Source: JAYPHU01 sp038127535
GTDB lineage: Bacteria; Pseudomonadota; Alphaproteobacteria; Rhodospirillales; UBA2165
Direction: 5' to 3'
DNA length: 64,000 nucleotides
NCBI GenBank assembly: GCA_038127535.1
Contig: JAYPHU010000015.1
Location: forward strand, 20,795 to 84,794
Shown here: in pieces, positions 55,451 to 63,984 of the stretch
How the letters are laid out: every line of letters begins with the position of its first letter
Position numbering within the stretch: the first letter of the stretch is position 1
Made by a program: the position numbers and the translations under genes
Notes under the pieces: model-generated
The model's database searches: none
Seen by the model: only the letters and a program-made list of their open reading frames with translations
Told to the model about the DNA's origin: nothing

Positions 55451-57061
55451 ATGGCCGACAGCAAGCAACCCAACTTCGTTTTCATCATCACTGACCAGCA
55501 TCGGGCGGACCATCTCGGCTGCTACGGCCATCCGGTCCTCAAAACGCCCCATATCGACAGCATCGCGGCGAGGGGGCGGTCGTTCGACAAGTTCTATGTG
55601 TCCTGCGCCATCTGCATGCCCAACCGGTCGACCCTGATGACCGGGCGCATGCCGTCTGTGCACGGGGTGCGGCACAACGGTATTCCGCTGGATCAGGGTG
55701 AAGCCACTTTCGTCGATCTCTTGCGGGAGCAAGGATACAGCACCGCGCTGATCGGCAAGAGTCATCTGCAGAACATGACCAACATCGGCGCCGCCTATGG
55801 CCGGCCTGAACCGGAAGAAGGTAAAAAGCCCGCGCCGGACCGGTTCCGGGAAGCCCGGGTCTATAACCACGGCGACGAGGTCTACGACCAGGAGACGCCG
55901 GAGCGCTGGGACGAATATTCCACCTTCGATGTGAAAACCCCCTTCTACGGGTTCGAGACGGTGAAGCTGCAGACCGGCCATGGCGACGAGGTCGGTGGCG
56001 ACTACACAAGATGGCTGGAAAGCCGTCACGAGAATTCGAAGAACCTGCGCGGCGCGGAGAACCAGCTGGATCACGACTATACCTGCCCCCAGGCGTGGCG
56101 CACCGCTATTCCGGAGGAGGACTATCCGACAAGCTATATCACCCAGCATTCGCTAGAGTATCTGGATGAGCATGCAAAGTCCGGCGGCGACAAGCCCTTC
56201 TTCATGATGATGTCGTACCCGGATCCGCATCACCCGTTTACGCCGCCCGGCAAATATTGGGACATGTACAAGCCCGAGGACATGGTGATCCCGGAATCGT
56301 TCCACACCAACACGGCCCCGCCGCCGAACGTGGCCTGGGCCCATGAGCGGCGTGAGAACGGTAGCCAAGTGACCACGTCTCAGTCCCTGTTCGCCTTGGC
56401 CGAGGAACAGCATCTGCGGGAAGCCCTGGCGCTCACCTGCGGCATGATCTCCATGATCGACGACAGTGTCGGCCAGGTGCTGGCCAAGCTGGACAAGCTG
56501 GGCATGGTGGACAATACGGTCGTGGTCTTCACCACCGACCACGGCGACCTACTGGGCGATCACCAGCTCATCCTGAAAGGCCCCATCCATTATCACGGGC
56601 TGATCCGGGTGCCGTTCATCTGGGCGGATACGCCCGACCGGGCCACTGCGGGTTCATCCTCGGCGTTGTCGGGTACCGTCGATATCGCGCAGACCATTTT
56701 GGACCGGGCGGGCTTGGATCCATATTACGGCATTCAGGGCAGGTCACTGTTGCCGGAAATCGGCGGGGCGGAAGACCAAGGCTCCGGCGCGGCGCTGGTG
56801 GAACAGGAAGAACCCCGGCCCTATTTCGGGCTGAAGCAGCCGATCCGGCTCCGCACGCTGGTCACAGACCGCTATCGCATGTCCATCTATCACGGCGTAG
56901 AGTGGGGCGAGATTTACGATCTGGAGGAAGACCCGGGAGAGATCAATAACCTCTGGGACGATCCGGACTTCGTCGCCAACAAGGCCATGTTGATGGAGAA
57001 ACTGGCCCGTGAGGAAATGGCGGCGGTGGACTATTCGCCCCTGCCCTTGAAAACGGCTTAA
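55451..57061 (+). CDS. Formylglycine-dependent sulfatase (second copy)
   Basis: 536 aa from ATG 55451 (MADSKQPNFVFIITDQ), preceded by GAGGGG at a good distance. Active-site CxPxR is SCAICMPNRSTLMTGRMP; DHGDLLGDHQLIL and the later metal-ligand residues are in place. It is a paralogue of the sulfatase at 50510: the first 100 residues are very similar (DQHRADHLGCYG, VLKTPHIDSIA, FDKFYV), and the lengths differ by one. No signal peptide. Substrate unknown, but a small organic sulfate ester is likely given cytoplasmic placement. It stands alone beyond the gene graveyard. Confidence 0.93.
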   Translation: MADSKQPNFVFIITDQHRADHLGCYGHPVLKTPHIDSIAARGRSFDKFYVSCAICMPNRSTLMTGRMPSVHGVRHNGIPLDQGEATFVDLLREQGYSTALIGKSHLQNMTNIGAAYGRPEPEEGKKPAPDRFREARVYNHGDEVYDQETPERWDEYSTFDVKTPFYGFETVKLQTGHGDEVGGDYTRWLESRHENSKNLRGAENQLDHDYTCPQAWRTAIPEEDYPTSYITQHSLEYLDEHAKSGGDKPFFMMMSYPDPHHPFTPPGKYWDMYKPEDMVIPESFHTNTAPPPNVAWAHERRENGSQVTTSQSLFALAEEQHLREALALTCGMISMIDDSVGQVLAKLDKLGMVDNTVVVFTTDHGDLLGDHQLILKGPIHYHGLIRVPFIWADTPDRATAGSSSALSGTVDIAQTILDRAGLDPYYGIQGRSLLPEIGGAEDQGSGAALVEQEEPRPYFGLKQPIRLRTLVTDRYRMSIYHGVEWGEIYDLEEDPGEINNLWDDPDFVANKAMLMEKLAREEMAAVDYSPLPLKTA

Positions 57062-57097
57062 TAGTAGAGGCCAACCCAAACGCAAAGAAGTCGCCCC

Positions 57098-57119
57098 GAG
57101 AGGCGGCCTCTCTCATTTT
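57098..57119 (+). terminator. Probable terminator after the second sulfatase
   Basis: GAGAGG (57098-57103) pairs with CCTCTC (57107-57112) around CGG, followed by TCATTTTA, about 37 bases after the sulfatase stop. Short and with a weak T-run, so only moderate confidence. Confidence 0.5.
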
Positions 57120-57153
57120 ATAACCTCGCCGGAATGCCAAGTGAAATTTCCGA

Positions 57154-57696
57154 TTAAGCGGCCTGCAAAACCTCTTCCAGCTTTTCGGTCGCCTTTTCCT
57201 TATCCAAATTTTCGACCGCCGCATATTCACCGGCCAGACGTTCCAGCGCGGCTTCATAGATTTGCCGCTCCGAGAAGGACTGATCGGGCTGTCCCACATT
57301 ACGGTAGAGATCGCGCACCACCTCGGCGATGGACACCGGATCGCCGGAATTGATCTTGGCTTCGTACTCCTGAGCCCGGCGGCTCCACATGGTGCGCTTG
57401 ATCCGGGCCTTGCCCTTCAGCGTGGTCAACGCATTGTCCATGATCTTACGGGAGCTCACCTTACGCAGGCCCGACGTATCCATCTTGTTCACCGGCACCC
57501 GGAGGGTCATCCGGTCATTGTCGAAAGTAACCACGACCAGTTCCAGTTTGTGCCCGGCGATGGTTTCCTTCTCAATGCCCTGCACCTGACCGACGCCATG
57601 GGTCGGGTACACAACATGATCACCGGCCTTGAAGGCTAGCTTGCTCTTCTTCTTTTTCGCTGCGCTTGTTTTCTTTTTGGTTTTTGCTTTTGCCAT
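57154..57696 (-). CDS. carD: CarD/CdnL family RNA polymerase-binding regulator
   Basis: 180 aa from ATG 57696. A lysine/alanine-rich N-terminus leads into the CarD N-terminal (Tudor-like) domain: FKAGDHVVYPTHGVGQVQGI, then VVTFDNDRMTLRVPVNKMD. The C-terminal helical domain contains RTMWSRRAQEYEAKINSGDP and ERQIYEAALERLAGEYAAVE. CdnL-type proteins bind the polymerase beta subunit and stabilise open complexes at growth-related promoters. TTG 57705 is an alternative start. Long upstream region (see the next entry). Confidence 0.93.
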   Translation of the reverse strand: MAKAKTKKKTSAAKKKKSKLAFKAGDHVVYPTHGVGQVQGIEKETIAGHKLELVVVTFDNDRMTLRVPVNKMDTSGLRKVSSRKIMDNALTTLKGKARIKRTMWSRRAQEYEAKINSGDPVSIAEVVRDLYRNVGQPDQSFSERQIYEAALERLAGEYAAVENLDKEKATEKLEEVLQAA

Positions 57697-58029
57697 TCGC
57701 TTCAATCTTCTCCAATTGTCCGTCCGGATTTGGGGGTTAAGCCGCCTTCCGCAGCGTTGACATACGCCACGGCCGCCATGGTCTCAATCTTTGGAATGAT
57801 CGGATGAATTCCGTTAAACCGTTGTTTTCTCAAACGAAATCAAATCCATAGAGCACCCAAGGCCGGTTCAATCCGGCAATATTCGATGGTCAAACACCAA
57901 TGCCGACCCCGCGGCCGGCACCATTATTATATAGCACAAAATTTGGGCAAAATACAGCCCTAGGACCAAAACGCGAAACGGCCCGGAAATCCGGGCCGTT
58001 TACGGTATTCTTAGCGAATTGGGCCTGGG
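57697..58029. other. Intergenic region upstream of carD, downstream of fdxA
   Basis: About 330 bases with no gene. On the minus strand a perfect TATAAT hexamer lies at 57926-57931, about 220 bases before carD, without a clear -35 at the normal distance; it may mark a promoter with a long leader. The stretch also contains the fdxA terminator at its right end. Confidence 0.4.
57976..58001 (-). terminator. Terminator downstream of fdxA
   Basis: Perfect 10-base stem AACGGCCCGG/CCGGGCCGTT around AAAT, 28 bases after the fdxA stop and followed on the minus strand by TTTCG. Likely ends fdxA transcripts. Confidence 0.65.
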
Positions 58030-58365
58030 TTAGCCGCCGGCGCCCGGCGCTTCGCTCAATTCTGCTTTCTTGCCTTCCTTGTCCTTCCACTCATCGGCGT
58101 CCGCGGGAGATTCACCCTTGGTCGTGATGTTGGGCCAGGATTCGGCAAATTTCTGGTTGATCTCCAGCCAATCGTCGAGCCCGTCTTCCGTATCGGGCAC
58201 AATCGCTTCGGCCGGGCACTCCGGTTCGCACACACCGCAGTCGATACACTCGTCCGGGTGGATGACCAGCATGTTTTCCCCTTCGTAGAAGCAGTCCACG
58301 GGACAGACTTCAACACAGTCCATGTACTTGCACTTGATGCAGTTCTCCGTGACGACGTAAGTCAT
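58030..58365 (-). CDS. fdxA: Seven-iron (3Fe-4S/4Fe-4S) ferredoxin
   Basis: 111 aa. The N-terminus TYVVTENCIKCKYMDCVEVC is characteristic of the FdxA family, with a second motif CIDCGVCEPECPAEAI. The first cluster has the widened spacing seen in 3Fe-4S sites. The C-terminal tail is acidic and unconserved. It carries electrons in the cytoplasm and is a possible partner for the P450 in this window, though that is inference. Separate terminator at its 3' side. Confidence 0.93.
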   Translation of the reverse strand: MTYVVTENCIKCKYMDCVEVCPVDCFYEGENMLVIHPDECIDCGVCEPECPAEAIVPDTEDGLDDWLEINQKFAESWPNITTKGESPADADEWKDKEGKKAELSEAPGAGG

Positions 58366-58446
58366 ATTCTTCTCCGTTTGATACCTTTGATTGTTGTGCC
58401 CTGTGGAAGCCCCCCGGGCAATTCTATTTCCTTCTTACACTGGTGA

Positions 58447-58905
58447 TTAGCTGATGCCAAGCCTCGCCATGACCCGTTTTTTGGCGTCGCCCCGGTCCCG
58501 GTCGGAGACAAAGATCAGGCCGGCCACCCGCTGGATAAGGTTCTGTTCGAAGTGATCCACGTTACCGTCGGCGAAGGCCACTTCCCACAACATTTCGATC
58601 ATGCCGATCCGTTGTTCTTCATCGAACCGGTCCTTGATCACCCGAGTAAACTGGTAAAGCTGCCCGGTCGCGGCGACCGCTTGCTCGGCTTCAAAGACCA
58701 GGGTTTCCAGCTCTTCTTCGTTGAGATCGAACCGGTCGGTCAAAAGACGCTGGATGCTCTGCATCTCTTCTTCGTCGAAGTTGCCGTCCATAAACGCCGA
58801 TTCCACCAGCAACGCCGCCGTCGCGAGCCGCACCTCGTCTGCCCGCACCTCGGGAGTCGTTTCGGCGCGTTGGCCGGACAGTAGCTGTTTTATCCTGCTA
58901 ATCAT
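58447..58905 (-). CDS. TerB-family tellurite resistance-like protein
   Basis: 152 aa, all-helical. Two acidic repeats recall the TerB metal-binding fold: VESAFMDGNFDEEEMQSIQR and WEVAFADGNVDHFEQNLIQR. The DGN motifs with flanking Asp/Glu are the conserved core. In alphaproteobacteria this single-domain form is common and not linked to a ter operon; its real role is unclear. No signal peptide. Gap of 81 bases to fdxA. Confidence 0.82.
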   Translation of the reverse strand: MISRIKQLLSGQRAETTPEVRADEVRLATAALLVESAFMDGNFDEEEMQSIQRLLTDRFDLNEEELETLVFEAEQAVAATGQLYQFTRVIKDRFDEEQRIGMIEMLWEVAFADGNVDHFEQNLIQRVAGLIFVSDRDRGDAKKRVMARLGIS

Positions 58906-59035
58906 GTGCGCATTCTAACGGCCTGGATGGGCGGCTGCAATCACGCCTCGGCCGGAGGCGGACTCGCGGGCATGGCCATCGGGAAAAGAGGCCGTTAAAG
59001 TGCGTCCCCTTCGGGCCTATTGCGGAAAAAGAAGC

Positions 59036-59686
59036 ATGATTACGGAACGTCAGACCCATTGGAAAAACCTGCTGGTGGCGGACGGCGACCGGCTGTACTG
59101 GCCGGCGCCGGAACGGAATAAGGAGCCTATCCTGGCGGTTCTACGAGACACCTTGCCCGAGACCGGGACAGTGCTGGAGATTGCCGCCGGATCGGGCCAG
59201 CACACCGCCTTTTTCGCCGGTCATTTCCGGAACCTCACCTGGCAGGCGAGCGAACCGGAGGAGGAATACCGGCGCAGCATCCAGGCCTGGATTCAACACG
59301 ACGGATTGACCAATGCGCCGCCGCCGATGGAACTGGATACCCGCAGCGCCGACTGGCCGATCGACAAGTTCGATGCCGTTCTGTGCTGCAACATGATCCA
59401 TATTTCGCCCTGGGAGTCCTGCACGGGTCTCATGGCCGGCGTCGGCAAGGGGCTTAGCCCCGGCGGCGCGCTGATTTTCTACGGCCCCTTTTCCATCGAT
59501 GGGAAACATACCGCCGACAGCAACCGGGAATTTGATGAGTCATTAGAATCCCGCGATCCGTCCTGGGGCGTACGCGACATGGCTGATGTCACCGCCTTGG
59601 CCGCTGACCACGGACTGGCGTTCGGGCGCAAGGTCGAAATGCCGTCCAACAATCTCTGCGTTATCTACCGAAGAGAAAATCCTTAA
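59036..59686 (+). CDS. DUF938 SAM-dependent methyltransferase-like protein
   Basis: 216 aa. The Rossmann methyltransferase core is seen in TVLEIAAGSGQHTAFFAGHF (motif I) and FDAVLCCNMIHISPWESCTG. The SPWE and FYGPF motifs and the ending NNLCVIYRR match DUF938. Substrate not known. I start at ATG 59036 (MITERQTHWKN); ATG 59000 adds 12 residues. Convergent with the S4 protein; their 3' ends overlap by 26 bases. Confidence 0.85.
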   Translation: MITERQTHWKNLLVADGDRLYWPAPERNKEPILAVLRDTLPETGTVLEIAAGSGQHTAFFAGHFRNLTWQASEPEEEYRRSIQAWIQHDGLTNAPPPMELDTRSADWPIDKFDAVLCCNMIHISPWESCTGLMAGVGKGLSPGGALIFYGPFSIDGKHTADSNREFDESLESRDPSWGVRDMADVTALAADHGLAFGRKVEMPSNNLCVIYRRENP

Positions 59687-60056
59687 GCCGGTCGGTGGCC
59701 CGTCGCTGACTTTTGGTCGGCCGGCCGCTACCGGAGTCCCGCTGCGCGGGCGCGGGTATGGATTCGTCCTTCGGCTTTTGCTTCGCCTCGGGCGGATCCA
59801 AATCCTTATAAAGCGTCTGCGCCTCCGTCGCCGGCCCCCGGCGCGTGCCCAGGGCCTCGATCTCGATCTGGCGAATGTGGGGGCCTAGGGGAAAGGTCAG
59901 GATATCGCCCGGCCGCACCTTCTGATGGGCCTTGGAGATCAGATCGCCGTTTACCCGGATTTTCTTGGATTGGCAGACCTTGGCCGCCAACGACCGGCTT
60001 TTGAAAAAGCGCGCGTACCACAGCCACTTGTCGAGGCGAAGGGTTGCGTCGCTCAT
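59661..60056 (-). CDS. hslR: S4-domain RNA-binding protein, Hsp15-like
   Basis: 131 aa. The N-terminal S4 domain is RLDKWLWYARFFKSRSLAAK, followed by KKIRVNGDLISKAHQKVRPG, as in the heat-shock protein Hsp15 that binds stalled 50S subunits. The C-terminal half is a basic, low-complexity tail. It is downstream of, and coupled to, the helicase (ATGA overlap). The exact function in alphaproteobacteria is less well known. Confidence 0.85.
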   Translation of the reverse strand: MSDATLRLDKWLWYARFFKSRSLAAKVCQSKKIRVNGDLISKAHQKVRPGDILTFPLGPHIRQIEIEALGTRRGPATEAQTLYKDLDPPEAKQKPKDESIPAPAQRDSGSGRPTKSQRRATDRLKDFLFGR

Positions 60057-62560
60057 TTCCCGATCGCTAGCTCTTTAAGTTTAGCGAACGGCGAGTCTTC
60101 GATCTCCGCCTTGGGCCGGGGCGGATTGCGGCGGCCCTTCTGCTGCTGCTGCTTCGGCCGGGCGTGCAATTGGAACGCCGGTCCCTGGTCGGTCTCCACA
60201 CTTTCATAGTTGAGCGCCGCCAAAACGCCGGTCAATTCCTCCACCGATGCACCGAGAAGATTGAGCAATTCGGCATCCGCTGTAAAGGGCGACTTGGCCG
60301 CCCGGCGTTTCACTTGACCCAGGAAGCGCTCCAGAATATCCACGCGGATCAGTAGCGGCCCGGTCTCCCGGTAGCCCAGAATTTCCCGAAACCCTTCCGG
60401 CAGGCTCCCGTCGTTGGGCAGGGTTACTCGGCCTTCCGGCGGCATGTCGGGTATCTCTGCCAACTCCCGGTGCACGCACCACAGGATCGCCGCCAGGCGG
60501 GCCGGCTTGGGTTTGGTCAACGCGGGCAAAAATATCTCCCGCCGGCCGAGCTTCACCCCGAGCCGGCGCAGAACGCCATAGTCTTTCTCCACCAACGCCT
60601 TCAACTGTTTGCCGGCGGCAGGCTTGGGCAAAAATCCAAGCCCGTCCACGAGTTGGAACACGAGTCCCCGCACCGCCCCTTCCAGCTTGGCGTTTTGGAG
60701 CTTAAATAACCCCCGGAGAGTGGCGCTGATCTCCCCTTCCAACCAAGCGTGCAACGCAGTGGTCAGCTTTTCCTGCCGGGCGGTTTCCAGAAGCTCCCGG
60801 TGAAGAAGCTCTATTCTTGGGCTCAACGCGGTAGCGCCTTTCACCAGCCGGGCAATCACATCATCATGCCAATAGATCCGGCCATCGGGTTTCAGGTAAA
60901 CGGTGGCTAGTTCCGCCCGCGATGAGAGCGCCGCGGCCCGGCGCGCCACTTCCCGGCCCAGCGCCTTAAACGCGGCATTGGAGACCGCCTTGCCCGCCAC
61001 TTGCGAATCCGAGACGTCGGCCTGAAAGCGGAAACCCTTGAGCTGGCCCACATAGTGGCCTTCCACCAATACGTCCCCTTCCCGCGTCACGCTGGCCTGT
61101 AGATCGTCCTGGTCGCGGAGCCGCTTGACCAGGGTCGCCGTCCGCTGATCCACGAATCGCTGGGTCAGGCGCTGATGCAACGCGTCGGACAGCCGGTCCT
61201 CGATCTCGCGGGTGCGTTCCTGCCAATGGTCCGGATCGTCCAGCCAGGCGGACCGGTGGGAGATGTAGGTCCAGATTCGGATACCGGCGATTCGCGCCAC
61301 TAGGGTCTCGATCCCACCGTCGGTCTGATCGATCCGGGATACCTGGCGGGCAACCCACTCGGCGGGCAGGCACTTACCGCCGACCAGCATCTTGTAGAGC
61401 TGCACCAGCAACCCGGTGTGATCCCCGCCGAGGCCTTTCTTGAAATCGGGGATGCGGCACACCTCCCAGAACAGCCGGACCGCCTCCTCATCCGCCGCCA
61501 TCTCGATCAACGCCCTATCCCGGGACAGTTCCATCAGGAAGCGTTCGTCATCGGCGGCGCGCACACGGGTCAGGCCCTGGATATCGGATTTGCGGTTGAG
61601 GCTGGCCCGCAACGCATCGACGGAAGCGTAGTCCAGCTCAACATGCCGCCAATAGGCGAAGCGCTGCGGATCATATCTGTGCTCTTGAACGGCCTCGACG
61701 ACTTCCGGCGGGATTTCCGACGCATCACCTGTAATGCCAAAAGTGCCGTCATTCATATGGCGTCCGGCGCGCCCGGCGATCTGGCCCAATTCATCCGCCC
61801 GCAGGTCCCGGCGGAACGTGCCGTCGAACTTCCTCAAACTGGCGAAGGCCACGTGATCCACATCCATGTTGAGCCCCATGCCGATGGCGTCGGTGGCCAC
61901 TAGATAATCCACATCGCCGTTCTGAAACATTTCCACCTGAGCGTTGCGGGTCCGCGGGCTGAGCGCGCCCATAACAATCGCCGCGCCGCCCCGTTGGCGG
62001 CGGATCAATTCCGCAATGGCGTAGACGTCGCCGGCGGAGAAACCCACCACCGCGCTTCGGGGTTTCAGGCGAATGATCTTCCGCCCGCCGGCATAGGAGA
62101 GGGTGGAGAAACGGGGCCGAGTGATGATCTCGATCCCCGGCACCAGTTTTTTGAGGAGAGACGTCATGCTCTCTGCGCCCATGAACATGGTCTCTTCCGT
62201 ACCACGGGCGTGGAGTAGCCGGTCGGTAAAGATATGCCCCCGGTCCGGATCGCCGCACATCTGAATTTCATCGACCGCCAGGAAGGCGACTTCCCTGTCC
62301 ACGGGCATGGCTTCGACCGTGCAGAAGAAGTACTTGGCGTAGGGCGGGATGATCTTTTCTTCGCCGGTGAGCAGCGCCACCTGCCGCGCGCCCTTGGCTT
62401 CTACCGCCCGGTCATAATTCTCCCGTGCCAAGAGCCGGAGGGGAAAACCGATCATGCCGCTACCATGAGCCAGCATGCGTTCAAACGCCAGATAGGTTTT
62501 TCCGGTGTTGGTGGGGCCCAGGGCGGCAACCACCTTGGAGCGCAGGGTCGCGATTTGCAT
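60053..62560 (-). CDS. SUV3-like DExH RNA/DNA helicase
   Basis: 835 aa. The helicase core starts at once: VVAALGPTNTGKTYLAFERM is motif I, DEIQMCGD the DExx box, and ATDAIGMGLNMDVDHVAF followed by GQIAGRAGRHMNDGTFG are motifs V-VI. SUV3 C-terminal family regions follow, with a long lysine/arginine-rich tail. Mitochondrial SUV3 unwinds RNA in the degradosome; alphaproteobacterial copies are the likely ancestors. I use ATG 62560 (MQIATLRSK), since the upstream 51 codons to 62713 lack family resemblance. It runs into hslR. Confidence 0.92.
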   Translation of the reverse strand: MQIATLRSKVVAALGPTNTGKTYLAFERMLAHGSGMIGFPLRLLARENYDRAVEAKGARQVALLTGEEKIIPPYAKYFFCTVEAMPVDREVAFLAVDEIQMCGDPDRGHIFTDRLLHARGTEETMFMGAESMTSLLKKLVPGIEIITRPRFSTLSYAGGRKIIRLKPRSAVVGFSAGDVYAIAELIRRQRGGAAIVMGALSPRTRNAQVEMFQNGDVDYLVATDAIGMGLNMDVDHVAFASLRKFDGTFRRDLRADELGQIAGRAGRHMNDGTFGITGDASEIPPEVVEAVQEHRYDPQRFAYWRHVELDYASVDALRASLNRKSDIQGLTRVRAADDERFLMELSRDRALIEMAADEEAVRLFWEVCRIPDFKKGLGGDHTGLLVQLYKMLVGGKCLPAEWVARQVSRIDQTDGGIETLVARIAGIRIWTYISHRSAWLDDPDHWQERTREIEDRLSDALHQRLTQRFVDQRTATLVKRLRDQDDLQASVTREGDVLVEGHYVGQLKGFRFQADVSDSQVAGKAVSNAAFKALGREVARRAAALSSRAELATVYLKPDGRIYWHDDVIARLVKGATALSPRIELLHRELLETARQEKLTTALHAWLEGEISATLRGLFKLQNAKLEGAVRGLVFQLVDGLGFLPKPAAGKQLKALVEKDYGVLRRLGVKLGRREIFLPALTKPKPARLAAILWCVHRELAEIPDMPPEGRVTLPNDGSLPEGFREILGYRETGPLLIRVDILERFLGQVKRRAAKSPFTADAELLNLLGASVEELTGVLAALNYESVETDQGPAFQLHARPKQQQQKGRRNPPRPKAEIEDSPFAKLKELAIGK

Positions 62561-62692
62561 GCGCCCAGGATGGGTGTTTCCGCCATACCTTTCAAGTGGC
62601 CTTTCAAGGAGGCGTGCAAGTGCGTTTGCCAGTCCCCGCCGGGCCGGATACAAACGCCCGATGATTTCCGCATTCACGCCCGGCGCACGCTC

Positions 62693-63586
62693 ATGAAGTG
62701 GCTCTATAACCAAGCCTATTTACTGCTGATTATCACCGCGGTCACCTGGTCCGGGAATTCGCTGATTGCGCGCGCCACACACGAAACCATCCCGCCCATC
62801 GGCCTGGCTTTCTGGCGCTGGGCGCTGACCTTGCCGATTTTCCTGCTTATCGCCTGGCCGTATCTGCGCCAGCAATGGCCGGAGGTGATGAAACATTGGA
62901 AGATCATGTTGCTCCTCTCCGTGCTCAGCGTGACCGCCTACAACACCATTATCTATTTCGGGGTGGACCAGACCACGGCGACCAACGCGCTGCTGATCAA
63001 CACGGTCAGGCCGGTGATCATCGTGTTTCTGTCGATGCTGATCCTACAGGAGCGAATCAACTCTCTGCAGGCGCTTGGTTTCCTGCTGGCCATCATCGGC
63101 ACGGGCGCCATCATGGTGCAGGGGGACCCGTCGATCCTGCTCGCACTGGAATTCAATCAGGGCGACATACTGATCGTGGTGGCGACCATCTGCTGGGCGC
63201 TCTACACTGTCTATCTGCCGAAGAAGCCCAAAATCAATCCGGCCGTCTTCATGACCGTCACCGTTGGCTGGGGCATGGCCATATTGTTTCCGTTCTATCT
63301 GTATGAGGCGATCTTCGTGGAAGCCGTCCCGGTCTCCATTGAGACGGTGTGGAGCGTCGGCTACCTGGCGCTCATCTCCACGGTGATTGCGTACCTGTGT
63401 TACAATCGGACCGTCGAATTGGTCGGCGCGAACAAGGCCGGCTTGGTCTCCTATATCATGCCGGTGGTCGGCACGTTACTGGCCTGGCTGCTGCTGGACG
63501 AACAGTTCGAGCTCTACCATGCCGCCGGCATCGCTCTTATCGTCGTCGGCGTGATGTTCGCGACGCGCTCGAAGAAAGAAGCGTAA
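62693..63586 (+). CDS. EamA/DMT-family membrane transporter (second copy)
   Basis: 297 aa with about ten membrane helices. The two EamA repeats include YLLLIITAVTWSGNSLIARA and LVSYIMPVVGTLLAWLLLDE. It is a paralogue of the gene at 2836 (HETIPPIGLAFWRW versus HETIPPLGMSFWRW). Start ATG 62693; the longer in-frame start 62234 runs into the divergent helicase gene. Export of an unknown metabolite. It converges with the broken HPF-like gene. Confidence 0.88.
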   Translation: MKWLYNQAYLLLIITAVTWSGNSLIARATHETIPPIGLAFWRWALTLPIFLLIAWPYLRQQWPEVMKHWKIMLLLSVLSVTAYNTIIYFGVDQTTATNALLINTVRPVIIVFLSMLILQERINSLQALGFLLAIIGTGAIMVQGDPSILLALEFNQGDILIVVATICWALYTVYLPKKPKINPAVFMTVTVGWGMAILFPFYLYEAIFVEAVPVSIETVWSVGYLALISTVIAYLCYNRTVELVGANKAGLVSYIMPVVGTLLAWLLLDEQFELYHAAGIALIVVGVMFATRSKKEA

Positions 63587-63588
63587 AC

Positions 63589-63984
63589 CTACCCACTCGC
63601 CAACGGCACAAAGGCGACGGAGTGGATGACTTCGTCCGACAGCGCGCCGTGGGGATGGCGATCCCGCATTTTGCGAATGTATTTTTTAAGTTAGCCGCGG
63701 GCCGCCTCGAAGGAATCCTTGATCGCGATGTAGGCATCCTCGTGGGTGTGATCGTCGGATGAATCCTTGCCGACGACGATGTCCTCGCCGGGCAGGGTCA
63801 GGTGCACATGCATTTGATAGAGCTTGCCTTTATGGTGATGCCAATGGGGCGCTTGCACCACGACCGAACAGCTCGTGATCCGGTCAAAGTAGGTTTACAA
63901 TTTTTCGATTTTCTCGCGGATGCGTTCTTCAACCGCTTCGGAGTCGGGAAAATCTCTGAATGTGATGGTGGCTGGAACCTGCAT
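63589..63984 (-). pseudogene. HPF/RaiA-like ribosome-associated protein gene with two in-frame TAA codons
   Basis: From ATG 63984 the frame reads MQVPATITFRDFPDSEAVEE to KIEKL, then TAA, TYFDRITSCSVVVQAPHWHH, DAYIAIKDSFEAARG, then TAA, LKKYIRKMRD, ending SG at TAG 63589. The length (131 codons) and sequence fit the HPF/RaiA S30AE fold, including a His-rich loop and the GEDIVVGKDSSDD segment. The stops lie where related proteins have Glu (KLETYF) and Gln (ARRQL). Both are TAA. The window ends 16 bases upstream, so a promoter cannot be seen. Confidence 0.75.
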
